The translations under genes and the position numbers were made by a program. Positions 10,479-21,509 of a stretch of 64,000 nucleotides of DNA are shown here, one piece after another. The stretch is from positions 15,434,501 through 15,498,500 of the forward strand of contig NC_135384.1 in NCBI RefSeq assembly GCF_049243985.1, given 5' to 3'. This DNA is from Paroedura picta (taxonomy: Eukaryota > Chordata > Lepidosauria > Squamata > Gekkonidae). Below the pieces are notes generated by a model. It was not told the DNA's origin, made no database searches, and saw only the letters and a list, made by a program, of their open reading frames with translations. Numbering within the stretch: the stretch's first letter is position 1; each line of letters starts with the position of its first letter.

Positions 10479-10982
10479 TAATATGAATTCTACATGGATA
10501 ATATATTTTTCAAACAATGGAACCATCAAAAGAGGTAATCCTTTATGGATATGAGAAGCAGAAATTATTTTTTCTATGATGGACATGCCCATCTACCTTT
10601 GCTTTTAAAAAGTGGGCTGTATCCAAAGTCTCACAAAAGGTGCTCCCTCCCTTCCCTCCCCTCTCCACAGGCCAAAGTGCCCCTCAAAACTTTTTGTGGA
10701 AGCTGATGGTAAAGTATCTGATCACTCATCCTGTTCAACTAAGTCATTTTCTTGCAGCAGTAGTTCCCAGAGGAGATTGCTCAGCTGCATAAATCGTGTC
10801 TATTTTACTTGGCAAACATACAGGACCGAGGAAGAAGTTTACTCCCTTCTGTATGAATGTGCAGTGCAGCTGATGAAGAATAACAGAGGGTGTATGACTG
10901 CTCGTGATAATTGGAAGCTCTAGTAAGTAGAAAGTTATCTCATTTGAAATATTTGGTTAGTACCATGAACTCAGTGAAAGGG

Positions 10983-11025
10983 ATGGTAACTTTAAGCCAT
11001 TTTGAGACTCCTCCAGGTAGAGAAA

Positions 11026-11026
<1 letters not shown>
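10983..11026 (+). repeat. SINE 3' end
   Basis: 'ttttgagactcctccaggta' followed by 'gagaaaac' is the 3' end of the tRNA-derived SINE family, which normally finishes in a short TTC run. It directly precedes the large TTC array. Confidence 0.6.
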
Positions 11027-11056
<30 letters not shown>

Positions 11057-11102
11057 CTTCTTCTTCTTCTTCTTCTTCTTCTTCTTCTTCTTCTTCTTCT
11101 TC
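11027..11102 (+). repeat. (TTC)n microsatellite
   Basis: About 25 perfect TTC units. It produces spurious poly-Phe and poly-Lys open frames on the two strands. It appears to have grown from the tail of the adjoining SINE. Confidence 0.95.
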
Positions 11103-11211
11103 GTTATTGCTACTATTAGGCCATTTTGAGACCAGGATGATTTTGCAGTTATTGCATTAAAATGACAGTTACTGTGAAACCAAAATTCCACAATAGAAAG
11201 TAGTATCATAT

Positions 11212-11495
11212 TCAGAGAGCAAACTTGGTGCAGTGATTAAGAGTAGCAGCATCTAATCTAGCAAGCCAGGTTTGATTCCCCACTTCTCTACATGATTCCC
11301 CACCAGCTGGGCAACCTTGAGCTAGTCACTGTCCTCATAGAGCTATTCTCACAGAGCAGTTACTACCAGAACTCTCTCAGAACCAGCTAACTCACAGGGT
11401 ATCTGTTGTGGGGAGAGGAAGAGAAGGTGATTGTAAGCCACTTACAGACTCCATCTGGTAGTGAAAAGCATAGGATAAAACCAACTCTTCTTCAG
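11212..11495 (+). repeat. tRNA-derived SINE
   Basis: Plus-strand copy: head 'acttggtgcagtgattaaga', B-box-like 'caggtttgattcccc', body 'gtgattgtaagccactta', tail 'ccaactcttctt'. Confidence 0.85.
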
Positions 11496-11944
11496 TTTGA
11501 GAGTTTTAAGTAGGTGTTAATATTTACCCTGGATATCATTGGGACATTACATTCTGTTGGTAAACTTGTCACAAATTTTGTTTGAAGTTTGTTTAAACTA
11601 GAGATACCAGCTGTTCAAATGAGAAAATACTACAAGGCAGAAATAAGCAGTTTAGTCCAGTCCTGAATGCAAATTGGATGCTTCTGTACATATCAGAAGA
11701 GGCTATAAATTTTTATGAGCTATATATTCCTGTTAGAATATTTTGGGGGTTTGGTATATTTTAGGGGTTTGGTATATTTCTCAGATAGGTTCTCACCCAG
11801 AATTCTTAATGTGCTAAATTAAAATTCTGTAGTAGAACCTCATTTTATGTCTCCAGACAATTGCTTGGGCCTTGTATTGGAACAAGCCCTTGTATTGTAA
11901 TAACAGTACAACATAGTCTAAGTTATGGTTTGGAGCCAGTCAGT

Positions 11945-12099
11945 ATTTTCCCTGATATTTACTCAGTTCTCTTCACTTGCATCTCATTGTCAAAGGGTTA
12001 TTTTCTTTTTAATCCTTGGGAAAGATGGTTTGACTGCAACATTCAATTATTGTCTTCTTAATTCTTGTATTCATCTGTATTTCCCTTTCTTTTTCTAGG
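11945..12099 (+). other. OR upstream flank with splice acceptor
   Basis: Counterpart of 75-228. It ends 'tttctttttctag' at 12098, with the exon base 12099 and ATG at 12100. Conservation of the acceptor between the pair supports its use. Confidence 0.6.
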
Positions 12100-13095
12100 A
12101 TGTTGACTAATAAAGAAAATATTCTACACAATAACACAGCCCTGGCTGAATTCATCCTCCTTGGTCTTTCTGATGAGCCCAACTTGCAAAGCATATTGTT
12201 CTCTACGTTTCTAGTGATCTATATCATCATTCTGGCAGGAAATCTCATCATCATTCTCCTCACATTGGTTGATCCTGCCCTTCACACACCCATGTATTTC
12301 TTCCTGAGAAACCTGTCCTTTCTGGAGATCTGTTACACATCAGTCAATATTCCCAAGATGCTTGAGAATCTTCTGTTTGAAACTAAGTCCATCTCCTTCC
12401 TAGGTTGTGCTGTACAGACCTATTTTGCATTCTTTCTTGGTGGCTCCGAATGTTTCCTCTTGGCTTCAATGGCCTACGATCGCTATGTTGCCATCTGTAA
12501 GCCTCTCCACTACCCTGTCTTCATGAACAGGAAAGTGTGTATGGGTCTAGCTGCTGTGTCTTGGTTAAGTGGGTTTTTAATGTCCTTTGGTCACACCAGC
12601 ATGGTATTTACCATGTCCTTTTGTGGCTCTAATGAGATTGACCACTTCTTTTGTGACATCCCCCCATTATTGAAATTGGCTTGTGGGGACACATCCAGGA
12701 CCGAAATTGCTGTGTTTGTAGTGGCTATGGTTTTTGTGACTCTTCCTTTTATTCTAATCTTAATGTCTTATGCTGGCATCATTGCCACCATTCTGGGGAT
12801 TTCTTCCGCTGAAGGTCGGAAGAAGACTTTCTCTACTTGCTCTTCACATCTAATTGTGGTAACTTTATTCTATGGTTCTGCTTGTGTTATATATTTAAAG
12901 CCAAAATCCATATACTCACCCAATACTGACAAATATCTGTCTCTCTTCTACACAATTGTTGGTCCTGTACTGAATCCTATCATCTACAGTTTACGGAATA
13001 AAGAAGTTAAAGGTGCCCTGAGGAGAATTTATGACAGAAAACCTTTTGGATGTTCAAAGAACATGATCATAGGATATAATATCCACAATAGGTAA
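12100..13095 (+). CDS. olfactory receptor, class II, family 10-like
   Basis: A complete 331-residue odorant GPCR, paralogue of the gene at 229 (about 87% identical by eye). It has an N-glycosylation site near residue 11 (NNT), LHTPMYFFL, MAYDRYVAIC, intact loop 2 cysteines, KTFSTCSSHL and NPIIYSLRN. Much of the difference from its partner sits around helix 2-3 (ENLLFETKS against ENLRSGNKT), near the odorant pocket, and in the tail. The C-terminus carries about 14 more residues, ending YNIHNR, because the stop lies further on; the extra part has no known motif. The start follows a conserved splice acceptor by one base. Confidence 0.95.
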   Translation: MLTNKENILHNNTALAEFILLGLSDEPNLQSILFSTFLVIYIIILAGNLIIILLTLVDPALHTPMYFFLRNLSFLEICYTSVNIPKMLENLLFETKSISFLGCAVQTYFAFFLGGSECFLLASMAYDRYVAICKPLHYPVFMNRKVCMGLAAVSWLSGFLMSFGHTSMVFTMSFCGSNEIDHFFCDIPPLLKLACGDTSRTEIAVFVVAMVFVTLPFILILMSYAGIIATILGISSAEGRKKTFSTCSSHLIVVTLFYGSACVIYLKPKSIYSPNTDKYLSLFYTIVGPVLNPIIYSLRNKEVKGALRRIYDRKPFGCSKNMIIGYNIHNR

Positions 13096-13677
13096 AGCAA
13101 CATTTGTGTTTACTTATTGCTAGCAGACATATTTATTTCATCAAAGTAGATCTAATAACCCTTTCTAGTTTTCTATTTTTTATTCTGTATTACTCTGGAA
13201 CATAAAGTATGTCTACAACAGAGCAAATTGATTATCAGGAATATATGCTATAGAGCAAGGCACCATAAAATAGTGTTTCTTCTGAGCTTAAAGTGGATAG
13301 TTCAGAGTTTTTGTGTTCAGTATTGATGACTCAGACTGTGTTTCCCAGACAACTTTTTCTGCAATGTTTTTGATAACATTGTACCAACGTGATACTTCAT
13401 GGCACACTGTTTTCTATTTCTGTTCAATTAAAAAGAGCTAGATGTATATAACTATTTGTTGAATTAAAGTGTGATCCAGGGTGCTTTTCTGAAGGTAAAA
13501 AGGGCAGAAGTAGTTCCACTTGTTCACTTGAAAAGGCTATGATGGGGCTCAAAGTAATGTGTGATGGGGAACACTGAATTAGATAATGAGGGAAAGTTGG
13601 CTGGAACCCACCCTTAGATCTTGAAGTATGGATCTGAACATTCTAAGAAGGTGCATGCAACCATTGGGGGATATAAT
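13096..13677. other. downstream flank of OR at 12100
   Basis: AT-rich, no gene or repeat recognised; probably contains the 3' UTR. Confidence 0.35.
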
Positions 13678-13780
13678 GTGTAATGCTGGTACTACTGCCA
13701 CTGTTATGGGGATTTCTCCTGGTGAGGGCCAGAAAAAGACATTCTTTACTTCCTCTTCACACTATATGTGCATTTAAATT
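13678..13780 (+). pseudogene. olfactory receptor relic (helix 5-6 part)
   Basis: 'gctggtactactgccactgt' continues into 'ggggatttctcctggtgagg' and 'cttcctcttcacac', closely matching 12777-12862 of the neighbouring OR (ATILGISSAEGRKKTFSTCSSH). Only this short piece survives; no start, DRY or NPxxY region was found around it. It is best read as a leftover of a third copy from the same subfamily. Confidence 0.7.
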
Positions 13781-13867
13781 GTTTTGTTTGCTTCTAGAAT
13801 GAATCCCTAGGAAGACATCAGCACTGTATAGTCCCACACATTTATGTGAATTAACTGTGCTACAGTA

Positions 13868-13992
13868 AATAGAATCATAGAGTTGGAAGGGGCCATATAG
13901 GCCATCTAGTCCAATCCCCTACTCAATGCAGGATCGGCCCTAAAGCATCCATAATAAGATAGAATCATAGATTTGGAAGGGGCCATACAGAG
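13868..13992 (-). repeat. two CR1 3' ends, minus strand
   Basis: 'agaatcatagagttggaagg' and, at about 13962, 'agaatcatagatttggaagg' are two CR1 3' ends in the same orientation, the second very short. Either two insertions at nearly one point or an internal duplication. Confidence 0.75.
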
Positions 13993-14760
13993 ATGATCCT
14001 CATATTTTGGTGAACGATCTTTCTTTCATAGACAGGCAGGAGGGCATACCTGGCTCCAAAGAAAATGCTTACCACATTATTAATTTTGTTGGCAGAACCA
14101 GCCACAGCTTTAATAACAGAATCTGGAGTGTTGGTTTCACATAGGGGAGAGCCTGTCCTGTGGTCAGCCGACCACACCCCACCAGCTATTTCTAGTGGCC
14201 TTACCAGGAATCTCCTCCCTTCTCCCAGCTGGGAGCAAGGAATCCTTGGCCACTAGGACCCTACTTGGGAAGTGCCCCACCTGAGGTACCGCAGGGGGCG
14301 CATACCTCCTTTGGTCCAACCTCGGGCCACCCGGCTGCGTGAATCCCTGACCTTTCCCCGAAGGGTTAGATCCCTCACGCCCAGCCACCTTTTAAGAGGT
14401 CCCAACCTGGGAGTCGGGCTGCAAGCCATACTCCCCCAAAACTCAGGCTCCCCCTATGCCATTCCGCATAACTTAGCATATAACCGCATTAACTTGTGAC
14501 CATAATGTAAAATAATAGTGACAACAGTAATATAGGGAGGGTGGGAGGGAAAAGCCTTCTGTTGTGAGCAGCTCTGGACGGCAAATAAGGCTGGGCTATT
14601 CCCCATGGCACAATTTATAGCCCACCTCCTTGCTCCACCCTCACGCCCGGCGTCGGGCCATCCTTGACGTGTCAGCCGACACGTCCCTTCCTGTTCCTTT
14701 TCTTTTCACCTGCTCCTCCTCCCATCAATGGGCGGCTTTGGTAAGTCATCACCCTCTTTT
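13993..14760. other. GC-rich unassigned block
   Basis: Between about 14270 and 14740 the sequence is clearly richer in GC and CpG than its surroundings, with 'gtcagccgacacgtccc'. Short overlapping open frames have no domain. It may be the 5' region of a transposable element. I cannot name it. Confidence 0.35.
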
Positions 14761-14784
14761 CACAGCTCATATCAGTTTACAGTA

Positions 14785-14872
14785 ATTCCAGAGAGTAAAC
14801 TGTGTTAGTCTGCTGCAGCCAAAATATCAGAGATGGTAACTTGAAGGCTAACAAACAGGCAGTCAACGTACA
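14785..14872 (-). repeat. possible Penelope-like end
   Basis: 'gtgttagtctgctgcagcc' and 'ttgaaggctaacaa' resemble the end module of Penelope-like elements (TTGTTAGCCTTNAAGGTGCC on the minus strand). Diverged; weak call. Confidence 0.35.
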
Positions 14873-16365
14873 GTTTGGAGAGCCAATGGTAACTTAATAG
14901 TAAAATATGGGTCCAGTTTTGTATTCTGAATCCTTTCCAACAATGAACATACAGATAATTGTTCAGAATATAATTTATATTTCAATATCAACATATACCA
15001 AATGAACCATTTACATCACTTCTGGGGATCTCTTGGTTTGTACTCCATCAATACTTATTTTGTAAATAGGACAATATCAAATGTTTGCCAGTCCAAGGCA
15101 TTATAAGATTTGCCTGGATATTCCAAGCCATTGCCATTGAAATGAAAATTCTAATAGAGTTAATGGAGCAGAAGTTAATGTGGCCATTTTGCCAGGTTCT
15201 TACAGTATAATCCAAAACAAAGTTACCTCTAGGGATAGGCACAAACTAGAATTCAGTTTAGGTAAGGGTGTTCCCCAACCAACCTCCCCCTGAACTGAAC
15301 TGAACAAAAACCACAAAATAAAGTGTCCATTTCAGGCTGATCTGTTTCACTCCCCTCCCTCTCCAAGCAGGGGAAAACAGACTGCTGAAATGACTGCCAG
15401 CCATTTCAGGCTAAAAGAGGACAGGCACTTCCATGCTGCTGTTAGGTTAAAATGGCTGGGATAAGTTTCTTGTAGTATCCGGAGGGATTCTTGTAGTTGC
15501 TGGGATCAGTCACTTGTAGTACATGATGGGATCTTCCAGAGTTCCCATTATAATACCTAAAAAATTGGTCCACACACTCTCATGCATGGTGACCTTGTTG
15601 AAAACATTTGCTGGGGGGAACCTGGGTTACCAGTCTGGCTGCACCAACATAGGTGTGACGCATAGTGCATTCTAAAAGATAAAGGTGTTTCAGAAAAACT
15701 ATGGGAGTTTCCAGAGGCCTACACATATACTGATGCCCCTCAGGATGTTCATCAGCCCAGCAAGAAATGGGGCAACCAGCAGTATCTTCACTCTAACAAT
15801 TAATACACAGAGTTTTTGTTATCTCAAAGCAAAGTTTAGCTATGTTTCACCTCCAAGAAAACAATTTTGTACGAAGGTTAATTCTCAACAAAACTGTACC
15901 TTTCTTTCTTATATTTCATTCAGCTGTTCAAGAGATCTGAGTCCAGATTCTAATTTGAAGGCATACCACCTCCCCTTTCTTGATATTTCTCCATGATCTT
16001 TATAAAGGAAACACTATTACACAGTCCGCTAAGGGTGGAGCAGACGTGAATATTTGGGATTACTGTACTATCATCTTCTGTTCACCTGAAGATGACCACA
16101 CTACAAGACCTTCTTGATGTCCAGGCTTGTTAGTGGAGAGGAAAGTCAGTGAAGTAACAAGGACACCTTTTCCCATTTTCTTCTAGTCCCAAAGTCACCT
16201 TCCCTTCTGCCCTCTAGTGAACAGTCTCTGCTGTTCCATGCTTGTGTAACCTTCTGGCTGCATCACTATAAAAAGAGACACATGAAGTTGCCTTTGATGA
16301 TGGCAAACTTGGACAATACGTAGATGTTTATCTTTTGATTTGGATGATCATATCTGGGCATGTGT
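14873..16365. other. intergenic, no gene seen
   Basis: No OR relic or LINE protein recognised. The stretch near 16010-16070 ('aagggtggagcagacgtgaa') resembles 7510-7550, another trace of shared flank DNA. Confidence 0.35.
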
Positions 16366-16500
16366 ATGTTAAGTGGCATCAAGTCACTTCCAAGTTATGG
16401 CTATCCTATGAGCTAATTGCCTCCAGAATGCTCTGTCATTAACAGCTTTGCTTGGGTCTTGCAAACTGAAGACCACAGCATGGTAAGATTATTTGAACTT
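16366..16500 (+). repeat. retroposon fragment, unnamed
   Basis: 'gcatcaagtcacttccaagt' through 'aacagctttgcttgggtctt' is a string I recognise as a common squamate interspersed repeat. The family name is not certain. Confidence 0.4.
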
Positions 16501-16779
16501 TAGGACAGTTTCACTGGATGTCTGTTTCTGTCCATTTAAAATATTCTTTCTTCACTTCAAAGCCCATAGAATTTGGGGTCTAAATATTTCACCTCATAGA
16601 AATCTTCTTTCATAAGCAGATTGAAATATTGGGATTTGTTAATTTTTATGTGAACACCTGCTTTCCAAATTCCATTTTGTCAAATGTTTAATCCCTTCAA
16701 AATCAAGGAACTGATTTATCTATTTCATACTCTCCAGTGGGAACTCAAACCAGTTTTCATTCTTTTTTCTCTACTGTTT

Positions 16780-16918
16780 TTTCCACAAAAACCATATGAA
16801 GCAGCTTAGGCTGAGAACATGTTTCTGGTATAAGGCCACCCCTCGAGAATCCATGGCAGACTTGAGATTTGAACCAGGGTCTCTCAGTTCCTAGTCCGAC
16901 ACTTTTAACCACCACACA
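16780..16918 (-). repeat. tRNA-derived SINE, older family
   Basis: In + orientation 'ttgaaccagggtctctcagt' and 'gtccgacacttttaaccacc' are the complement of a tRNA-like head. It belongs with the copies at 37555, 50660 and 63100, distinct from the 'cactacaccaagc' family. Confidence 0.6.
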
Positions 16919-17195
16919 TTGATTTTGTTGTGATTGCACAAAGAGATTTTGATGTGGAAATAGATTGTTGAATTTATTCCTAGCCAACTGACCTTGGATG
17001 GCTATATTTTTGAAAAAGCAATTTGAGCATTTAGGATGAGTTCTCAAATGACATGGAGCAGGGGAGTTGACCCTGGTTCTTTTCTCTTTTGTGACAGATC
17101 GCCATATCTACTGTTTCTAGACATTTGCAGGGAAGTTTGTGAGATCAATGCGCCTAAGGGACCCATGTCTTTCAATCATCCTTATCCATTGTTGC

Positions 17196-17634
17196 TCCTC
17201 TATATATTTATGAAACAGCAGGGGGGGGGGGAGACGTGTCTGGCTGTCCAAGTTAGAATAGGGCCAATCAGGGTGCAGTCAGCTTTGCCCTGATTGGCCC
17301 TGCCCCTGCAGCTCCCACCCTCCATCCTTGGACTCTAGACTCTTTGTTCTCAGACGCCTCAGTGCCTGGAGCCAGCAGCAGGTGAGTGGGCCTTGGGCAA
17401 AGGGCTTGCTCATGAGGGCCTCTTGGCCTGCTAGGCTGGGCCTGCTGACGAGGGCCTCCCGGTCTGCTGACTGCCTGCTAAGGAGCTCTGTCCCGGCCCT
17501 GCTAACGAGCTGCCCAGCCCCTGCCTGCCCCACTTGATCCGGCTGTGAGCTGCAGCCCAAAGCCACCCTAAGCTGCCTGGCCAGGGGAGGGGGCCCTTTC
17601 AAGCCCCGTTCTTAGGAACAGGCTTTGTAGCTAG
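17196..17634 (+). mobile_element. non-autonomous Helitron-like element
   Basis: GC-rich block whose end has the Helitron signature: a stem-loop (AAGCCCCGTTC, TTAG, GAACAGGCTT), a short spacer and CTAG at 17631-17634 followed by T. The same end recurs at 21690-21733. The start is uncertain; 'tcctctatatattta' at 17196 resembles a Helitron 5' TC end but is not preceded by A. No Rep/helicase seen. Confidence 0.55.
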
Positions 17635-18127
17635 TAATTTCATAATTCCTGTGGACCTTATAAAGTAATAAGCAGTTTCTTTTGGTTTTCAATAGTCATC
17701 GTTTCAAACAATTGAAGGGTTTTAGATTTTAACTAATATGTTGTTCATGGACTATTTGGTGATACCCAACTCTTTGCAAATGAGGCACTCAGAGGTTGGT
17801 TTATGCCAGTCCAGATTAATATTTCTTTCACCGTCACTTGAAAACATTTCTCATAGTGCAGTCTTAGAGACAGTAAAAACTTACTAAATCCATTAAAACC
17901 AATTAATTAAAAGGGGTGTGATTCTGATTAGGATTGTGCTTTTCTTTGCTCATATATTTGTTAAATTTGTTCATACACTCTATGGCTCCAGGAAACCAAG
18001 ACTGAACCATGAGCACAACTATTTTGTGTTGCTGAAAGCAATGCCAGAACAAGACAGGAAAAATGCACAAACAACTAGGAGAAAATATTCATTCAACCAC
18101 AGCTGGTCTAAACCGGACTCATGTAGC
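17635..18127. other. intergenic, no feature seen
   Basis: AT-rich; nothing recognised. Confidence 0.3.
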
Positions 18128-18396
18128 ATAGAATCATAGATTTGGAAGGGGTCTTACAGGCCATCTAGTCCAACCCCCTGTTCAATGCAGGATCAACCCA
18201 AAGCATCATAAAGCATCCAAGAAAAGTGTGTATCCAACCTTTGCTTGAAGACTGCCAGTGAGGGGGAGCTCACCACCTCCTTAGGCAGCCTATTCCACTG
18301 CTGAACTACTCTGACTGTGAAACTTTTTTTCCTAATATCTAGCCTATATCCTTGTACTTGTAGTTTAAACCCATTACTGTGCATGAGAAGAGGCAT
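18128..18396 (-). mobile_element. CR1 LINE 3' fragment
   Basis: Minus-strand copy carrying the end of ORF2 (QQWNRLPKEVVSSPSLAVF) and the 3' UTR, ending 'agaatcatagatttggaagg' at the left. Similar to the 3' part of the long CR1 at 46762, so fairly young. Confidence 0.85.
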
Positions 18397-19183
18397 ACAA
18401 CAGCCAGCTTCTCACTTCCAAAGGAAAAGGGTTGAATCCAACCAGCTTTTCTGATGGTAAAAAAGGGCACAAAAAAGTGATGCTGAGGATCATGGGAAAA
18501 ATTCATAAGGAATGGGGTGTGTCAAAAGGAAATTTGGGTAACATTGAATGAAAATACTGAATTCAAGCCACTGTATGTAGCAGCATCTGAGATGTGAAAT
18601 CCATTTTGAAATCATGGAGTAAAACACCAAAAATTGCCAGGCAGAACCCAAACTTGAGAAATTCAGAAAGCAGAAATTCAGTATATGAGCAGATGCGCAA
18701 AGAAAAATCTCTTTTGGATATGAATCCTATATAAAGTCCACTGACAGTTTGGAGTTCAGAAGAAAGGGATACATAGATAAGACAATATAGGTGTGTGTCA
18801 GTGTGAGTGTGAGTGAATGTTAGTGAGTGTGTGAGAGTGAGTGAGAACACAGATTGGACCGAGTTAGCTTTTTCACCCAGTCTTGCCTTAGAAAGTCTTG
18901 CCCTTGCCCATACCTCCTAAGTTTGGTTCCTGTTTCCTTGTAGCTTTTGTCTATTCAGACTTTTGTGCATTCATGATCTCCACCATGGCCTTTTTTTTTG
19001 GTGGTCGGAGAGGACCACACCCTCCTTTTTCACCATCAGTAGTGCTGGTTGGACGTAACCCATAGCTTATTTTGTGCTTGAAGGTATGAAAAAAGGAAGC
19101 AGAAGTAATCTGGCCACCACTTCTTTCAAAAAGATTTCCAGAATCTAAAAGAAGAGTGGCCAGATAGTCAGTCTTTAATGGAG
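18397..19183. other. downstream flank of OR at 19184
   Basis: Includes a degenerate GT/GAGT-rich run near 18790-18850. No other feature recognised. Confidence 0.3.
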
Positions 19184-20113
19184 TTAAGGTTTTCTTTTAA
19201 ACAGTTTCTTCAAGCAGATCTTCACTTCTTCATTTCTCAAGGTATATACAATGGGGTTAAGCATTGGGACAAAAATGGAGTAGAACAAAGCAAACCATTT
19301 GTTGATATCCATTGTCTCTTTTGACCTGGGACTCACATAGACAAGAGTAGCTGACCCATAGAAGAAAGATACCATGATGAGGTGTGAGGAGCAAGTAGCA
19401 AAAACTTTCTTCCGACTTTCTACTGAAGACATTTTCAGAATGGTGGAGATGATCTTCACATAAGAAGCAACAATAAGTAAAAAAGGGAGGATTACGATAA
19501 CTATGGTCGCTGAAAACATATAAACTTGATTCACAAAAATGTCACCACAAGCCAACTCCAGAAGTGGAAGGATATCACAGAAGAAATTGTTGATTTCATG
19601 AGAGCCACAATAAGGTAAGGTACACAGTAGGTACACCTGCCCCATCTGTACAAATATGTTGACAGTCAGTGACCCAGTAACAATTCTTAAACAGAGCTCC
19701 TTGTTCATTATGAGTTTATAATGCAATGGGTGACATATGGCCACGTATCGGTCATAGGCCATTGCAGTCATAACCCAACATTCTGTGCTTGCTAGTACAA
19801 ACATGACATACATTTGGACAGCACAGCCAACCAAGGAGATGGTCTTGTTTTCTGCCAAAAAATTAGCCAGCATCTTTGGGAGGCTGGCTGAGGTGTAGCA
19901 GATCTCCAGAAGTGACAGCTTCCGCAAAAAGAAATACATTGGGCTATCTAGAGCAGCATCAGTCAATGTAACGTAAATTGTAAGTCCATTTCCTAAAATG
20001 ATGCCCACATAGATGAACAGGAAGACCACAAAGAGCAGCACTCGTAGAACAGGGAATTCAGAGTAGCCAACAAGAATGAAGTCAGACAATGCAGTCTGGT
20101 TCTCCTTTATCAT
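19184..20113 (-). CDS. olfactory receptor, class II, family 6/10-like
   Basis: A complete 309-residue odorant GPCR. The N-terminus is short with a glycosylation site (ENQT), helix 2 entry is LDSPMYFFL rather than LHTPMYFFL, and MAYDRYVAIC, the loop 2 cysteines (YCG, FFCD, LAC), KVFATCSSHL and NPIVYTLRN are intact. The start at 20113 follows a likely splice acceptor ('attattctag', cut after 20131) by 17 bases with no upstream ATG between. It is about 87% identical by eye to the gene at 28244, and the DNA to the right of both genes is also related, so the pair arose by duplicating a unit of several kilobases. Ligand unknown. Confidence 0.95.
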   Translation of the reverse strand: MIKENQTALSDFILVGYSEFPVLRVLLFVVFLFIYVGIILGNGLTIYVTLTDAALDSPMYFFLRKLSLLEICYTSASLPKMLANFLAENKTISLVGCAVQMYVMFVLASTECWVMTAMAYDRYVAICHPLHYKLIMNKELCLRIVTGSLTVNIFVQMGQVYLLCTLPYCGSHEINNFFCDILPLLELACGDIFVNQVYMFSATIVIVILPFLLIVASYVKIISTILKMSSVESRKKVFATCSSHLIMVSFFYGSATLVYVSPRSKETMDINKWFALFYSIFVPMLNPIVYTLRNEEVKICLKKLFKRKP

Positions 20114-20384
20114 TGTTGGTCGTATCTCCTCTAGAATAATAAGGACAGGGAATATGCATTAATCACCCCAAACAAAACTGGTATACATGTTCCACTATCA
20201 GAAATGCAATGATCTGATAAACAATCAAGGATCTAAATTCAATTGTTACCTTTTATATAGTCCTGCATACATGTACCATGTAGCCCTGCTTGTTACCTTC
20301 TAGTTTTTCTACTGATTAGAGAGGATGATTAAGCCACTTCAGAAACTGTTTCACATATAATATATCCCATGAGCTATCTGACTT

Positions 20385-20590
20385 TCTGACCTGACCTGGA
20401 TAGCCCAGGCTAGCCTGATCTTGTCAGATCCCAGAATCAAAGCAGGCAGGATTTTCTTTGGAAATCATCCAGAAAATTCACGGTTCACTACACAGAGGAA
20501 AGCAGCGGCAAAAATCATCTCTGTTAGCATCTTGCCTTGCAAATGCAACAAGACTGCCATGTGTTGGCTGCAACTTGACAGAACATTATA
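20385..20590 (+). repeat. 5S-rRNA-derived SINE
   Basis: 'gcctgatcttgtcagatccc' followed by 'agaatcaaagcaggcagg' matches the 5S rRNA internal promoter region (CGATCTCGTCTGATCTCGGAAGCTAAGCAGG). The rest ('aaagcagcggcaaaaatcat', 'ttggctgcaacttgacagaa') is the body of a squamate SINE seen in reverse at 35.6, 45.2, 60.2 and 61.8 kb. Confidence 0.7.
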
Positions 20591-20699
20591 CATAGATGCA
20601 CAGAGTTCTTTCTGCAGTATAAGTAATGTCTGCTCCAGAAGTTAAGCACCTTCTCCTAGTATCCCTTCTCAGATCTGCATTTAAACATGAATGATTATT

Positions 20700-21100
20700 C
20701 CAGTAAATACCTTACAAAATGTAGAGATTATAGCCGTGCTGTTTAGTTAGGTGTCCTCATCTGCCAAGGAAAGCATTATTCAAAATAATTATGAGGGGTA
20801 ACTGAGATTAAGTTGTCTGCTCACAGTTTTTGTCCTACCCTCTGATTCTGTGAAGGCAAAGGGGTGGCAGGTTACAGTAGATGAGCGATAGGGATGTGAA
20901 TGTCCTGTGAGTGTCCTTCATAGTGCAGGGGGTTGGACTAGATGACCCATGAGGACCCTTCCTACTCTATGATTCTATGATTCTATAGCAGGCTCCTGTA
21001 TGCTCAGATGTGGGAATTTGGACAGATAAATAACATTTTGTCCTCACAGATCTACAAAGAGCTTCTCTTCAGCCTCTCTCTTCCTCTGTTTTTTCTAAAG
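20700..21100 (+). repeat. duplicated OR-flank block
   Basis: Second copy of 7835-8090 with a CR1 inserted in the middle (20850-20986). Confidence 0.6.
20850..20986 (+). repeat. CR1 LINE 3' end, datable insertion
   Basis: 'ggtggcaggttacagtagat' through 'ggggttggactagatgaccc' and an ATTCTATG tail. The block at 7835-8090 lacks it: 'ctctgattct' runs straight into 'atatcaggctcctg' there. Confidence 0.8.
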
Positions 21101-21505
21101 CAGCTGCTAGGCACACAAGCAGGTAGTCTCCCTTTCCTTACTCAACACCAACAAGTATGGTTTAACTTCCATTGCTTTTCAGTAGCCTTCCATAATCCTT
21201 TACAGGTCCTGAGGTTAAAGGTGGTTTTCACCACCCTGAGATTCCAGGCAATGCCCACTACTGCATGGGTATGCTGCAGGATCAACCACGTGAACAATGC
21301 CTATATAGCTCTGGCAAAAGGGAAATAGAAGATCTGACCCATTATATGTTGAATTGTAACTTCTTTGTGGAACCTATAACCAACTTCCTTTGTAGATTAC
21401 CCCTGGCAGCTACTGGCATTCCAGTTTCCTAGAAGGTGATTGTTCTGTTGACTGATAACTATCCATACATTTCTGTTTGCTCTGGCTTCTCTCTGAGATG
21501 AGGGG
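21101..21505 (+). mobile_element. LINE remnant (C-terminal part)
   Basis: Readable pieces LRFQAMPTT and EIEDLTHYMLNCNFF match the C-terminal cysteine-histidine region of R4/Vingi-type LINEs and resemble SHILLCCPFY of the LINE at 25.6-27.9 kb. Broken and old. Confidence 0.4.
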
Positions 21506-21509
21506 CAAT

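Noticed and set aside
10911-11209. Poly-Phe and poly-Lys frames
   Set aside because: Translation of the (TTC)n microsatellite only.
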